DNA of 64,000 nt, from positions 1,597,204-1,661,203 of the forward strand of contig NZ_GL872413.1 of NCBI RefSeq assembly GCF_000192225.1. Reading direction: 5' to 3'. Origin of the DNA: Capnocytophaga sp. oral taxon 338 str. F0234 (lineage in GTDB: Bacteria > Bacteroidota > Bacteroidia > Flavobacteriales > Flavobacteriaceae). Every line of letters starts with the position of its first letter. Within the stretch, counting starts at the first letter, position 1. The position numbers and the translations under genes were made by a program. The notes below the pieces were generated by a model. The model saw nothing but the letters and a program-made list of their open reading frames with translations. It was not told the DNA's origin and made no database searches. Shown here one piece after another: positions 26,628 through 35,706 of this stretch.

Positions 26628-27353
26628 CTATGCATTTTCTTCTTCATCCTCCTTACCAGTGAGCAAACGGAAACCTTCTCCATGAATATTTACAATCTCT
26701 ACATTTTCATCTTTTTTAAGATATTTACGCAATTTTGCAATATATACATCCATACTACGAGAGGTGAAATAGTTATCATCTTTCCAAATTTTATTCAATG
26801 CCAATTCTCGAGGCATCAAATCATTTTCATGTAAGGCAAGTAAGCGTAAAAGTTCATTTTCTTTAGGAGAGAGTTTTAAAGGTTCTTCATCTTTGTAACG
26901 CAAGAAGCGGAGTTTAGAATTTAGGAAAAAGTCTCCTATTTGGAATTCAAATTTTTTACTATCAATTACAGTATCAATAGATTTTCTTTGAAGCATTGCT
27001 CTAATTTTCATAAGCAATACCTCTGAGTCAAAAGGCTTATTTAAATAATCATCTGCTCCTGATTTGTATCCTTTAATCACGTCTTCTCGCATAGTCCTTG
27101 CTGTTAAGAAGATAATAGGTACTTTTTCATTTTTCTCACGAATTTCTTTAGCAAGTGTAAAACCATCTTTATATGGCATCATAACATCTAAAATGCACAT
27201 ATCATAAGGATCTTTACGAAACTTATCAAAACCTTCCATACCATTCTTCGCTAAGGTAACATCAAAGCCACTCATGGACAAATAGTCTTTCAATACAGTT
27301 CCAAAGTTTGGATCATCTTCTACAAGAAGAATTTTTTTATTAACTGCTTCCAT
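26628..27353 (-). CDS. OmpR-family response regulator, RprY-like
   Basis: 241 aa. The receiver domain has the acidic pair VEDD, phospho-acceptor D56 in CILDVMMP, TAR at the Thr position and K106 in NKPF. The C-terminal winged helix (about 145-235) includes LSPKENELLRLLA and SRSMDVYIAKLRKYL. It is the cytosolic output partner of the kinase encoded 44 bases upstream. The pair resembles RprX/RprY of Bacteroides, a widely conserved Bacteroidota system; regulated genes here are unknown. Confidence 0.92.
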   Translation of the reverse strand: MEAVNKKILLVEDDPNFGTVLKDYLSMSGFDVTLAKNGMEGFDKFRKDPYDMCILDVMMPYKDGFTLAKEIREKNEKVPIIFLTARTMREDVIKGYKSGADDYLNKPFDSEVLLMKIRAMLQRKSIDTVIDSKKFEFQIGDFFLNSKLRFLRYKDEEPLKLSPKENELLRLLALHENDLMPRELALNKIWKDDNYFTSRSMDVYIAKLRKYLKKDENVEIVNIHGEGFRLLTGKEDEEENA

Positions 27354-27397
27354 AATTCAACATTTAAAATTAATATTTTTTTACGTTTATTTTCTAA

Positions 27398-28993
27398 TTA
27401 AATAATAAGTGGGATCTTTATCACAAATGTACTTCCCTTTCCTTTCTCACTTTCTGCATACACTTCTCCATCGTGATATTTTACAATTCGTTTCACATAG
27501 GCAAGCCCTAATCCATGTCCTTTTACATTATGCAAATCTCCCGTGTGTTCCCTATAGAACTTCTCAAAAATTTTCTTTAACACAGCCTTACTCATTCCTT
27601 GACCTTTGTCCTGTATTCTTATGACAAATTTGTTATGAGCAACCTCCGTATATATATCAATATCTGGTGCTTCTGGAGAATACTTAATAGCATTTTCTAA
27701 GATATTAACAATCACATTAGTAAAATGCATTTCATTAGCTAAAATATCTGAATTCTCTGCATGCAGATGTTTCTTGATTTTTCCTCCTCTATCATCTATT
27801 AGTAGTTGTACATGTGCTACAGCATTATCAATTAACTCATGAGCATCCAAAGGTTCTTTCTCTATTTCTACTTGATTTTTATCCAATTTTGAAATCTGTA
27901 ATACATTTTCTACATGGGCATGCATTCGCTTATTTTCATCCCGCAACATTTTCAAGTAAAATGACATCTTTTCTGGATCCTGCATTACTTTTGGGTTCTT
28001 CATTGCATCAAGAGCTAGATTAATAGTAGCTATAGGGGTCTTAAACTCATGCGTCATATTATTAATGAAATCTGTCTTAATCTCAGAAATTTGCTTTTGA
28101 GTTCGCAACTGTATAAATGTCTTAGTAAATGCCCAAATAATAATAGCAGTAAATATAAATACCCAAACAGCCATCATTACCACTGAAGATAACAAATAAC
28201 GCTGTCTATCAGGAAAATGTACTTCTAATTCATAATGAGACTCTCCTTCCTGATTTCTCAGTAGTGGAATGCTATAGATATTCTTTGCCTTAGGATTAAA
28301 TCTGCTTGATACAACCGAAGTCATTTCTTTCCCTTTAGGCAACGATTTATCATATACTGCAAACTCAAAGTCCAAATTAAGTCCTCTATTTCTAAGTTCT
28401 CTCTCTATAAGAATTTCTAATTGTGGGGCTGTAATTCGGTTCTCTATGGAAAGCTTTACAGAAATCTCCCGGAACATCTCCTCAAACATAGCTTTATCAA
28501 AAGATGTTATACGGCCTGTTTTTTCCTTTATTGTAGTACTACTAAATCGCTGACCATCCAACCCTTTGCTAGGACCAAAAGTACGGGAGGTTTGCTTACT
28601 TACATAATTTCGTATCTGAGTTGTATCTCCTTTAGGAAGGTTGAATAACTCTGATGGTACAGTATACCCTTCTTCTAATACTTGATGTTTGTAAGTAAAT
28701 GTTTCTTTAGTATTCTTATTCTCCTGAACAAAAACTAAATCACGAATTTGTGATGATTTCAATGAACCTAAGCTATCTTTTCCCTTTAGCTCTATAAATC
28801 GGGTAATATATCGATTAATTTCTTTGAGTTCCACTGATTCAGCTACCGAATTAAGCGTTTGCTGAACGGAATGTGTAAAAGCTTCCTCTTTATTGTCAAT
28901 AGAACTCTTTACCCAATATATTTGAATGGAAATAAGCCCTATTAGTGCTATAGGCATCAATATTAGGGTAACAATATAACTTCTCTTATTCAT
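27398..28993 (-). CDS. Sensor histidine kinase, RprX-like
   Basis: 531-aa inner-membrane kinase. TM1 about 7-28, periplasmic sensor about 30-266, TM2 about 268-291. HisKA box FINNMTHEFKTP has phospho-acceptor H315. HATPase has N-box ILENAIKYSP, G1 DKGQGM and G2 GHGLGLAYVKRIV. No HAMP domain is evident between TM2 and HisKA. Co-oriented with its response regulator. A TAATTTTG element ends four bases before the ATG, suggesting a leaderless transcript independent of ybbR-coaE. Confidence 0.93.
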   Translation of the reverse strand: MNKRSYIVTLILMPIALIGLISIQIYWVKSSIDNKEEAFTHSVQQTLNSVAESVELKEINRYITRFIELKGKDSLGSLKSSQIRDLVFVQENKNTKETFTYKHQVLEEGYTVPSELFNLPKGDTTQIRNYVSKQTSRTFGPSKGLDGQRFSSTTIKEKTGRITSFDKAMFEEMFREISVKLSIENRITAPQLEILIERELRNRGLNLDFEFAVYDKSLPKGKEMTSVVSSRFNPKAKNIYSIPLLRNQEGESHYELEVHFPDRQRYLLSSVVMMAVWVFIFTAIIIWAFTKTFIQLRTQKQISEIKTDFINNMTHEFKTPIATINLALDAMKNPKVMQDPEKMSFYLKMLRDENKRMHAHVENVLQISKLDKNQVEIEKEPLDAHELIDNAVAHVQLLIDDRGGKIKKHLHAENSDILANEMHFTNVIVNILENAIKYSPEAPDIDIYTEVAHNKFVIRIQDKGQGMSKAVLKKIFEKFYREHTGDLHNVKGHGLGLAYVKRIVKYHDGEVYAESEKGKGSTFVIKIPLII

Positions 28994-28997
28994 TAGG

Positions 28998-29005
28998 CAA
29001 AATTA
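28998..29005 (-). promoter_or_regulatory. Possible promoter -7 element (TAATTTTG) abutting the kinase gene
   Basis: Exact TAnnTTTG on the minus strand with only four bases before the ATG. No TTG at ideal -33 spacing. If used, transcription would begin at or next to the start codon. Confidence 0.5.
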
Positions 29006-29054
29006 TAATTATTTTTTCAATACTAATTATTTTTAACAACGTTTAACTTTTTGG

Positions 29055-29663
29055 TTAATTTCCTACGTTTTCATCTATCATTTTCATTATTTTAAAATGC
29101 ACTTCTTTGATTTTATCTAAATTTTTATCGATTTCTTTATTTTCAATAACAAATGTTGATAATTTTATTTTTTTTTCCTCACTCCACTGATTTTTTATCC
29201 TCTTTTCCACCATTTCTCTATCAATTTTATCACGAATTATTACACGCTTAATACGTTCTTCCAAAGGTGCTGTTACCATGATAATATAATCACAATCTCT
29301 ATAAGATCCGCTCTCAAAAAGAATAGCAGCTTCTTTGATTATATAAGGACTTTTCTGCATATTCTTCCATTGCAAAAAATCCTCTTGTACATAAGGGTGG
29401 ATAATAGCATTAAGTTTGTCCAACACCTGCTTATTTGAGAAAACAATATTCGATACAAAAGAAGTATTATAAACGTTATTTACAAAAGCTCTTTCTCCTA
29501 AGAGTAACTTAATTTCCTCTCGCAAATGAGAATTATTTGCAATAAGATTTTTAGCCTGCACATCTGCTATATAGATGGGTATAGAAAAATAATTTGCAAA
29601 AAGATTGGCTATAGTAGTTTTCCCACTACCTATTCCTCCTGTAAGTCCTACGGTTGGTTTCAT
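29055..29663 (-). CDS. coaE: Dephospho-CoA kinase
   Basis: 202-aa cytosolic kinase for the last step of coenzyme A synthesis (3'-phosphorylation of dephospho-CoA). P-loop GLTGGIGSGKTT lies at 6-17, then DVQAKNLIA and NAIIHPYVQ (substrate site), EAAILFESG and the lid VIIRDKIDREMVEKRI. Length is normal. Its ATG follows the ybbR stop by two bases. Confidence 0.95.
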   Translation of the reverse strand: MKPTVGLTGGIGSGKTTIANLFANYFSIPIYIADVQAKNLIANNSHLREEIKLLLGERAFVNNVYNTSFVSNIVFSNKQVLDKLNAIIHPYVQEDFLQWKNMQKSPYIIKEAAILFESGSYRDCDYIIMVTAPLEERIKRVIIRDKIDREMVEKRIKNQWSEEKKIKLSTFVIENKEIDKNLDKIKEVHFKIMKMIDENVGN

Positions 29664-29665
29664 TC

Positions 29666-30592
29666 TTAGTGTACTATAAGATATTCTACCTCTTTCTGAT
29701 CACTTAAAGACACCTCTATGGAGGCTGGCTTTTTGTATATTTCAAGAGGAATATGTGTATCATTACGCTTTCTATAATCTGCTACAACAATAATATCTGT
29801 AGGTTTTAGATCACGTATAATTTCTAAATTTCCTGATACCAAGATGGATATCTCTTCAGGAAATAACTTTACATCTGCAGAAAATGGCTGATGAAGCAAT
29901 TGTACTTTTGTCTCTATTTTTTCTTCTGTTACATGAACTATTTGAACAGAAAAGGATACTTTCTGCGCATTATAATGAATTTTTGCAGTACTTTTCAAAG
30001 GTATTTCTCCAGAAAAAGATTTTGTTATATTTTTCTTACCTTTCTTATATAGATAAACTCCTGTAACCGTATCCAATTCATGTTCAAGTCCACTAATAAG
30101 CACAGAATCTGGAAATATCTGATAAGATTCTATTCGATAATCCTCAGGTAAGGGTAAGAGAAACTGAACTTTTACAGGAACTCTTTTCTGATCTATCTTT
30201 TGAAAATGAATTTTTAAGGTATCCGGCTGTAAACTAAGTACTGAGACGTCAGGGAAATACTGCTTATTAATTTGAGAAATAAGATTTTTATTAAACATAT
30301 ATTTATCATGTTTTACCCTTTTTAATTCATTAAAAGATATTGTAATAGTCGGAGTAGATATTGCATATTTAAATAAAGAAAATCCCACTCCTTCTAATTC
30401 TACCCTAACTGATGAGGGGGCTTCAGTAGTCATGAATTTCTGAGAAGGCAAATCCTTATATGATACCTTCACTGTATATTGTTGAGTACTCCTCTTGGAA
30501 AGGTTCCCAACAAACCACGAAAGTGCTGCTAAAAGAATACAAAATAAGATTCCTATAGTCCGTTTTGAAAGAAAATTGCTTTTTAATTTCAT
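29666..30592 (-). CDS. YbbR/CdaR-like domain protein
   Basis: 308 aa with a single N-terminal membrane helix (RTIGILFCILLAALSWFVGN) and the rest outside the membrane. The extracytoplasmic part shows YbbR-type repeats (DYRIESYQIFPDSVLISG, 'P..V.v.G' pattern). In Firmicutes CdaR controls the di-adenylate cyclase CdaA; in Bacteroidota YbbR proteins commonly precede coaE and their role is not settled. A full promoter lies immediately upstream with five bases between the -7 element and the ATG. Confidence 0.8.
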   Translation of the reverse strand: MKLKSNFLSKRTIGILFCILLAALSWFVGNLSKRSTQQYTVKVSYKDLPSQKFMTTEAPSSVRVELEGVGFSLFKYAISTPTITISFNELKRVKHDKYMFNKNLISQINKQYFPDVSVLSLQPDTLKIHFQKIDQKRVPVKVQFLLPLPEDYRIESYQIFPDSVLISGLEHELDTVTGVYLYKKGKKNITKSFSGEIPLKSTAKIHYNAQKVSFSVQIVHVTEEKIETKVQLLHQPFSADVKLFPEEISILVSGNLEIIRDLKPTDIIVVADYRKRNDTHIPLEIYKKPASIEVSLSDQKEVEYLIVH

Positions 30593-30597
30593 TGTGG

Positions 30598-30629
30598 CAA
30601 AATTAAGATTTATTTTTTAAAAAACACAA
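30598..30629 (-). promoter_or_regulatory. Promoter (TTG-N21-TAATTTTG) for ybbR-coaE, nearly leaderless
   Basis: On the minus strand TTG is at 30629-30627 and TAATTTTG at 30605-30598. The ATG begins at 30592. With the usual 5-8 base distance to the transcription start, the mRNA would begin at or near the A of the ATG. Confidence 0.65.
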
Positions 30630-30694
30630 AATAATATTAAATATTTTTTTCTAATTAGATTGCTTAGAAATAGAGTTTATCTTCTTTTATTCAC

Positions 30695-30741
30695 CTTAAA
30701 AAAAACACTTTGTAAGGCTACCAAAGATCCTTACAAAGTGT
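30695..30741 (-). terminator. Terminator of def-DUF5606
   Basis: Perfect 13-bp arms ACACTTTGTAAGG (30705-30717) and CCTTACAAAGTGT (30729-30741), with an A run on the left that gives T's on the minus strand. Confidence 0.85.
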
Positions 30742-30763
30742 GTTATGAGCAATTATAACAATT

Positions 30764-31186
30764 CTACTTTTCTTCCTCAACTTTTGTTTCTTCAGAAGGA
30801 TCATCTTCTAAGAATCCTCTATCAATAAGCAGATTATACCATTGGATAATCTTTCTTATATCACTCGGATATACTTTGTCCTCATCATAGTTTGGAATTA
30901 CAGAGAAAAAATAGGCTTCCAATTCATCATTAGTTGCTTTGTGAGATATAGCTGTTTTTCCTCCATTTTCTTTCTCTTTTATAGCCTTAAATATTTCCTC
31001 AAGAGGCTTTTCCCCCTCAAGTGTATAAATAGCTATCTCTGAAAGCAAACTTACATTATTGCGTAGCCCAATACTGATATGCTTTTGATCAATAAGTGAA
31101 AGAGCTATAAATCCTGAACGGGTACGGGATTGTAATTGATACAATCCTGGTTTCCCTGAAATAGTTAATATTTGATTTAACTTCAT
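30764..31186 (-). CDS. DUF5606 family protein
   Basis: 140-aa small soluble protein. N-terminal ILTISGKPGLYQLQSRTRSGFIA resembles an SH3-like/barrel segment; a C-terminal helical part ends in an acidic tail (EDDPSEETKVEEEK). The family is restricted to Bacteroidota and usually sits beside def, as here (15-base gap). Function unknown; the constant pairing with peptide deformylase suggests a link to translation or simply conserved operon structure. Confidence 0.8.
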   Translation of the reverse strand: MKLNQILTISGKPGLYQLQSRTRSGFIALSLIDQKHISIGLRNNVSLLSEIAIYTLEGEKPLEEIFKAIKEKENGGKTAISHKATNDELEAYFFSVIPNYDEDKVYPSDIRKIIQWYNLLIDRGFLEDDPSEETKVEEEK

Positions 31187-31201
31187 CTATATATATTATT
31201 T

Positions 31202-31798
31202 TTAACGAATTCTTCTTTTATTTGTTTCAAAAAATCGCATTTTGTATGATACATTCACTTTCCCATTACTGATATTATTCAATTTGTTTTTAAGCAGTTG
31301 TTTTTTAAAAGAGGAGAGATAATCTGTAAATAATTTCCCTTCTGTATGATCATATTCGTGTTGAATTACACGTGCTACCAGTCCTGAAAAAGTTTCTCTA
31401 TGTATATTAAACTGTTCATCTTGATACTCTATTTCAATAGTCGGCTTGCGAGAGACATCTTCATTTATCCCTGGAATACTCAAACATCCTTCATTGAACA
31501 TCCAAGGAGTTCCTTCTTCACTGATAATTTTTGCATTAATAAATGGACGTTTAAAATTCTTTAGATATTCTTTTTCCTCCCTCGTTAAGTCCTCATTCTC
31601 AGAGAATCCTATAGTATCTACAACAAAAAGTCGGATGGGTAGCCCCACTTGAGGTGCTGCAAGCCCCACTCCATGACTTTTGTACATAGTCTGAAACATA
31701 TCCTCAATAAGCTTAGAAAGTTCAGGATAATCCGCCGTAATAGGCTCACATACCTTTCTTAGTACAGGGTCTCCATAAGCTATAATAGGTAATATCAT
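31202..31798 (-). CDS. def: Peptide deformylase
   Basis: 198-aa metalloenzyme removing the formyl group from nascent N-terminal methionine. All three motifs are intact: GVGLAAPQVG, EGCLSIPG (metal Cys) and QHEYDHTEG (two metal His, catalytic Glu replaced in print by the HExxH-type HEYDH). Length is normal. It is in the same window as fmt, which adds the formyl group, but 24 kb away. Promoter TATCTTTG lies 19 bases upstream. Confidence 0.95.
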   Translation of the reverse strand: MILPIIAYGDPVLRKVCEPITADYPELSKLIEDMFQTMYKSHGVGLAAPQVGLPIRLFVVDTIGFSENEDLTREEKEYLKNFKRPFINAKIISEEGTPWMFNEGCLSIPGINEDVSRKPTIEIEYQDEQFNIHRETFSGLVARVIQHEYDHTEGKLFTDYLSSFKKQLLKNKLNNISNGKVNVSYKMRFFETNKRRIR

Positions 31799-31817
31799 GG
31801 TTTTTGTTTTTAAAGCG

Positions 31818-31825
31818 CAAAGATA
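31818..31825 (-). promoter_or_regulatory. Promoter -7 element (TATCTTTG) for def-DUF5606
   Basis: Exact TAnnTTTG on the minus strand, 19 bases before the def ATG. Confidence 0.65.
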
Positions 31826-31861
31826 AAAATTTTATTTGAATTAGCTATGCTTTTCAGTAAA

Positions 31862-32314
31862 TCATTGCCAAAACTCATCTGCATAGGATTCTATTTCAGT
31901 ATGATGCTCCTTTGTAAGTTTCCCTCCTATTTCTGAAAGTACCTTATCAGAAAGATTTTTTTCTATATAAGGGAAAAGAATACGCTCCTCATAACGAATA
32001 TGTTGCGTAAGAAGATCTATATATTTTTCTATCAAATATATCCCTCCTATCTTTTGAATTTGTTCTATAAGTGTTCTAATTTGTTTGTGCTCCTCTATGG
32101 CTTTTCCTATCAATTCACCAGAAAGATATGGAAATAGATATTGTTCTTCTTCTTCAAAATGAGCTTTCTGATTATTCTCCCAATAAAAAGTAATATATTT
32201 TACTATACGATCAAGAGTTACTTTTCTCCTTATTCCTTGCTTTATTTTCCATATATGAATCAATCCAAAATAATGATCTTTAGAAAGAAATACTATATTT
32301 TCATTCCTTCTCAT
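31862..32314 (-). CDS. Hemerythrin-domain protein
   Basis: 150-aa four-helix protein with a likely di-iron site. Candidate ligands are H14 (KDHYFGL), H52 and E56 (AHFEEEEQYLFP), H76 (EEHKQIR), and H105 and E109 (QHIRYEERILFP). This is the layout of stand-alone bacterial hemerythrins, related to the C-terminal domain of RIC/ScdA iron-sulfur repair proteins, but without the N-terminal ScdA domain. It could bind oxygen or NO or store iron. It lies alone between the DUF1573 terminator and the def promoter; no clear promoter of its own. Confidence 0.82.
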   Translation of the reverse strand: MRRNENIVFLSKDHYFGLIHIWKIKQGIRRKVTLDRIVKYITFYWENNQKAHFEEEEQYLFPYLSGELIGKAIEEHKQIRTLIEQIQKIGGIYLIEKYIDLLTQHIRYEERILFPYIEKNLSDKVLSEIGGKLTKEHHTEIESYADEFWQ

Positions 32315-32332
32315 TCATTACATTCATTTGTA

Positions 32333-32364
32333 GAAAAAAAGCTGCCCTTGATGTGGGGGCAGCT
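32333..32364 (-). terminator. Terminator of DUF1573 gene
   Basis: Arms AGCTGCCC (32340-32347) and GGGCAGCT (32357-32364), GC-rich for this genome, with an A run on the left giving T's on the minus strand. Confidence 0.85.
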
Positions 32365-32393
32365 CAAATTAATTTAATTAAACTCTAACTATT

Positions 32394-32771
32394 TTATTTA
32401 GGGTCTACCTTTCCTTTGATTCTAAGAGCAATGTTAGGGGTATCTGTAGCATTAGAAGTAACCATAATAGTTTTAGCAATTGCTCCTACACGGTTAGTAT
32501 CATACTTTACCTCAATCTTTCCAGTTGCTCCTGGAGCGATGGGATCTTTTGGCCAAGAAGGGACTGTACAACCACAACTTGAACTAGCTCCTGAGATTAC
32601 AAGAGGTGCCTTACCTGTATTTTTGAACTCAAATACACGCAAGCCATCTGCTCCTTGCTTTATTGTTCCATAGTCAATTTCTTCAGTAACAAATTTAATC
32701 TCAGCTTTGTTTTGTGCTTGTGCAACAAATCCAAATGTTACAGCAAGAAGAAAAAATAAAACTTTTTTCAT
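32394..32771 (-). CDS. DUF1573 secreted protein
   Basis: 125-aa protein with a signal peptide (KKVLFFLLAVTFGFVAQAQN) and one Ig-like/ASH-type beta-sandwich. It shows IDYGTIKQGADGLRVFEF, ASSSCGCTVPSWPK and PGATGKIEVKYDT, the DUF1573 hallmarks. Function is unknown. Single gene with its own promoter and terminator, and therefore probably expressed on its own. The CGC pair may form a disulfide in the periplasm. Confidence 0.88.
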   Translation of the reverse strand: MKKVLFFLLAVTFGFVAQAQNKAEIKFVTEEIDYGTIKQGADGLRVFEFKNTGKAPLVISGASSSCGCTVPSWPKDPIAPGATGKIEVKYDTNRVGAIAKTIMVTSNATDTPNIALRIKGKVDPK

Positions 32772-32826
32772 TTTTTTAATAATTTAATTATAATTTACTA
32801 TTTAGTTTTTTCGTTCTAACTCGCGG

Positions 32827-32834
32827 CAAAATTA
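32827..32834 (-). promoter_or_regulatory. Promoter -7 element (TAATTTTG) for DUF1573 gene
   Basis: Exact TAnnTTTG on the minus strand, 55 bases before the ATG. It lies back to back with the valS promoter. Confidence 0.6.
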
Positions 32835-32876
32835 CAATATTTTTTTAAAAAGCAATAATAATATAATATTTTTTTT

Positions 32877-32884
32877 TAATTTTG
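32877..32884 (+). promoter_or_regulatory. Promoter -7 element (TAATTTTG) for valS
   Basis: Exact TAnnTTTG, 42 bases before the ATG at 32927. It overlaps the TTG at 32882 that would give a longer frame, ruling that start out. Confidence 0.65.
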
Positions 32885-32926
32885 TCCCTTGAATCAGATG
32901 ACGATATTTTCTTACTAACAAATACC

Positions 32927-35563
32927 ATGCCAAAGATGGAAATTACAACAAAATATTCACCAGAGGACTTTGAAAATAAATGGTATACTTACTGGATTGA
33001 ACACGATTTTTTCAGTTCAACTCCCGATGAAAGAATACCTTACACCATAGTTATACCTCCTCCCAATGTAACTGGTATTTTACACATGGGGCACATGCTT
33101 AACAATACTATCCAAGATGTACTTATCCGTAGAGCTCGCCTTAAAGGATTCAATGCTTGTTGGGTACCCGGTACTGACCATGCCTCTATTGCTACAGAAG
33201 CCAAAGTAGTAGCAAAACTAAAAGAACAAGGAATCCTAAAAAGTGATCTCTCACGTGAGGAATTTCTCAAACATGCTTGGGATTGGACTCACCAGTATGG
33301 AGGAGTCATTCTTGAGCAGCTTAAAAAATTAGGCTGTTCTTGTGATTGGGAAAGAACCAAATTCACTATGGATGACAATCTATGTAAATCCGTTATCAAA
33401 GTATTTGTAGATTTATACAACAAAGGTTATATTTACCGAGGTTATCGCATGGTCAATTGGGATCCTGATGCAAAAACAACTCTCTCTGATGAGGAAGTTA
33501 TTTATAAAGAACAAAAAGGGAAATTATTCTATCTTATATACAAAGTAGAAGGCTCTGATGAATACCTTACTGTAGCCACTACACGCCCTGAAACCATCTT
33601 CGGAGATGTAGCAGTATGTGTAAATCCTAATGATGAGCGTTACAAACATTTACATGGAAAAAAAGTTATTGTTCCTGTAGTAAATCGTGCCGTCCCTATT
33701 ATTCAAGATGATTATGTAGATATTGAATTCGGAACAGGAGCCTTAAAAATTACCCCTGCTCATGATATTAATGACTACGAAATAGGCATTAAATATCAGT
33801 TACCTATTTTAGATACCTTTACAGATGAAGGGAAGCTTAATGAACAAGGAAAACATTACAAAGGCAAAGACCGTTTCATTGTACGTAAAGAAATTGTTAA
33901 GGAATTAGGAGAGAAGGGGTTACTTGCTAAAACAGAAGACTATATAAATAACATAGGAACTTCTGAACGTACGGGAGCAGTGGTAGAGCAACGTCCTTTA
34001 GATCAATGGTTCTTAAAGATGGAAGAATTGGTAAAACCTGCTCTTAAAGCGGTTTCAGAAACTGAAGAAATTAAACTCTATCCAAAAAGATTTGATAATA
34101 CTTATCGCCACTGGTTAGAAAATGTACATGATTGGAATATCTCTCGCCAACTGTGGTGGGGACAACAAATACCAGCCTACTATTATGGGGAAAACAAAGA
34201 GTTTGTAGTAGCCGAGACTAAAGAAAAAGCTCTTGAACTGGCGAGGAAGAAATCCCATAATCCTAATTTAACTTTAGGTGATTTACATCAGGACGAAGAT
34301 TCTTTGGATACATGGTTCTCTTCTTGGCTTTGGCCTATAAGCGTCTTTAATGGTATTCTAGAGCCTAATAACAAAGAATTCAAATATTATTACCCTACAC
34401 AAGATTTAGTTACAGCTCCTGATATTCTTTTCTTTTGGGTGGCGAGAATGATTATTGCAGGCTATGAATTTGCAGGTAAGAAACCATTCTCTAATGTTTA
34501 CTTAACAGGAATTGTCAGAGATAAACTTCGTAGGAAGATGTCCAAATCCTTAGGTAATTCTCCTGATGCTCTAAAACTTATCAAGGATTTCGGGGCGGAC
34601 GGAGTACGTGTTGGCTTACTCTTATCCTCTTCTGCAGGAAATGATCTGCTCTTTGATGAAGCCCTTTGTCAACAAGGTAGTGGTTTTGCTAATAAAATAT
34701 GGAATGCTTTCCGTCTTATCAAAGGATGGCAAACGGCTAATATTCCCCAACCTGATTATGCTAAAAAATCCATCGAATGGTTTAAGAGCAAATTCCAAAA
34801 GGTACTTAATGAAACTGAAGATGATTTCAACAAATACCGTATCTCTGATGCCTTAATGAAGGTTTATAAACTTGTTTGGGATGATTTCTGTTCTTGGCTC
34901 TTGGAAATAGTAAAGCCCACTTTTGGAAGCCCTATTGATATACAAACACTTAAGGAAGTTATTACTTTGTTTGAAAATAACTTAAAGCTATTACATCCCT
35001 TTATGCCCTTCATCACTGAGGAAATTTGGCAACAAATCTCTTCAAGAACTCCTGAAGAAGCACTTATTATAGCCAAGTATCCTAAAGAAGAGATCTTTAA
35101 TGAAACTATCTTAGAACAATTTGAATTTGCTAAAGAGATTATCTCAGGTATTCGTACCATCCGTAAAGAAAAAAATATTGCTTTCAAAGAAACAATTTCT
35201 CTTTCTGTAATTAATAATGAATACTTTGGAACTGAATGGGATAGTACTATAACAAAATTAGGTAATATTTCTTCAATTAATTATATAGAAACAGCTATTG
35301 AAGGAGCCATTTCTTTTCGAGTAAAAGCTAATGAATATTTTGTTCCTATTTTAGACAAGATAAATGTAGAAGAAGAAATCAAGAAGTTAGAGCAGGAACT
35401 TACCCATATAGAAGGTTTCTTAAAATCAGTACGTTCCAAACTCTCTAATGAAAAATTTGTTACCTCAGCTCCTACCCAAGTAGTAGAGAATGAGCGGAAA
35501 AAAGAAACAGATGCTTTAGCTAAAATAGCAATGCTTCAAAAAAGTATAGAAAATCTAAAATAA
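32927..35563 (+). CDS. valS: Valyl-tRNA synthetase
   Basis: 878-aa class I synthetase charging tRNA-Val. HIGH-type motif at HMGH (53-56, after PPPNVTGIL), the CP1 editing domain with [13 protein letters not shown], and KMSKS (537-541). It ends in the C-terminal coiled coil typical of ValS ([15 protein letters not shown] to [12 protein letters not shown]). Both ATG 32927 and ATG 32936 are possible starts; the first is given. Single gene. clpC follows on the same strand behind its own promoter. Confidence 0.96.
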   Translation: MPKMEITTKYSPEDFENKWYTYWIEHDFFSSTPDERIPYTIVIPPPNVTGILHMGHMLNNTIQDVLIRRARLKGFNACWVPGTDHASIATEAKVVAKLKEQGILKSDLSREEFLKHAWDWTHQYGGVILEQLKKLGCSCDWERTKFTMDDNLCKSVIKVFVDLYNKGYIYRGYRMVNWDPDAKTTLSDEEVIYKEQKGKLFYLIYKVEGSDEYLTVATTRPETIFGDVAVCVNPNDERYKHLHGKKVIVPVVNRAVPIIQDDYVDIEFGTGALKITPAHDINDYEIGIKYQLPILDTFTDEGKLNEQGKHYKGKDRFIVRKEIVKELGEKGLLAKTEDYINNIGTSERTGAVVEQRPLDQWFLKMEELVKPALKAVSETEEIKLYPKRFDNTYRHWLENVHDWNISRQLWWGQQIPAYYYGENKEFVVAETKEKALELARKKSHNPNLTLGDLHQDEDSLDTWFSSWLWPISVFNGILEPNNKEFKYYYPTQDLVTAPDILFFWVARMIIAGYEFAGKKPFSNVYLTGIVRDKLRRKMSKSLGNSPDALKLIKDFGADGVRVGLLLSSSAGNDLLFDEALCQQGSGFANKIWNAFRLIKGWQTANIPQPDYAKKSIEWFKSKFQKVLNETEDDFNKYRISDALMKVYKLVWDDFCSWLLEIVKPTFGSPIDIQTLKEVITLFENNLKLLHPFMPFITEEIWQQISSRTPEEALIIAKYPKEEIFNETILEQFEFAKEIISGIRTIRKEKNIAFKETISLSVINNEYFGTEWDSTITKLGNISSINYIETAIEGAISFRVKANEYFVPILDKINVEEEIKKLEQELTHIEGFLKSVRSKLSNEKFVTSAPTQVVENERKKETDALAKIAMLQKSIENLK

Positions 35564-35644
35564 TTAATTTTTAAATATTAACTTTTTTAACAAATAAATA
35601 TTTCTCATGCTAAATTGTAAATGTCAGACAAAATTCAATGGCAC

Positions 35645-35652
35645 TATTTTTG
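35645..35652 (+). promoter_or_regulatory. Promoter -7 element (TATTTTTG) for clpC
   Basis: Exact TAnnTTTG, 54 bases before the clpC ATG at 35707. Confidence 0.55.
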
Positions 35653-35706
35653 CCATATAATAAAAGTTATAATTTAGCATATAAAAAAGAAAGGACAACA
35701 ATACTT

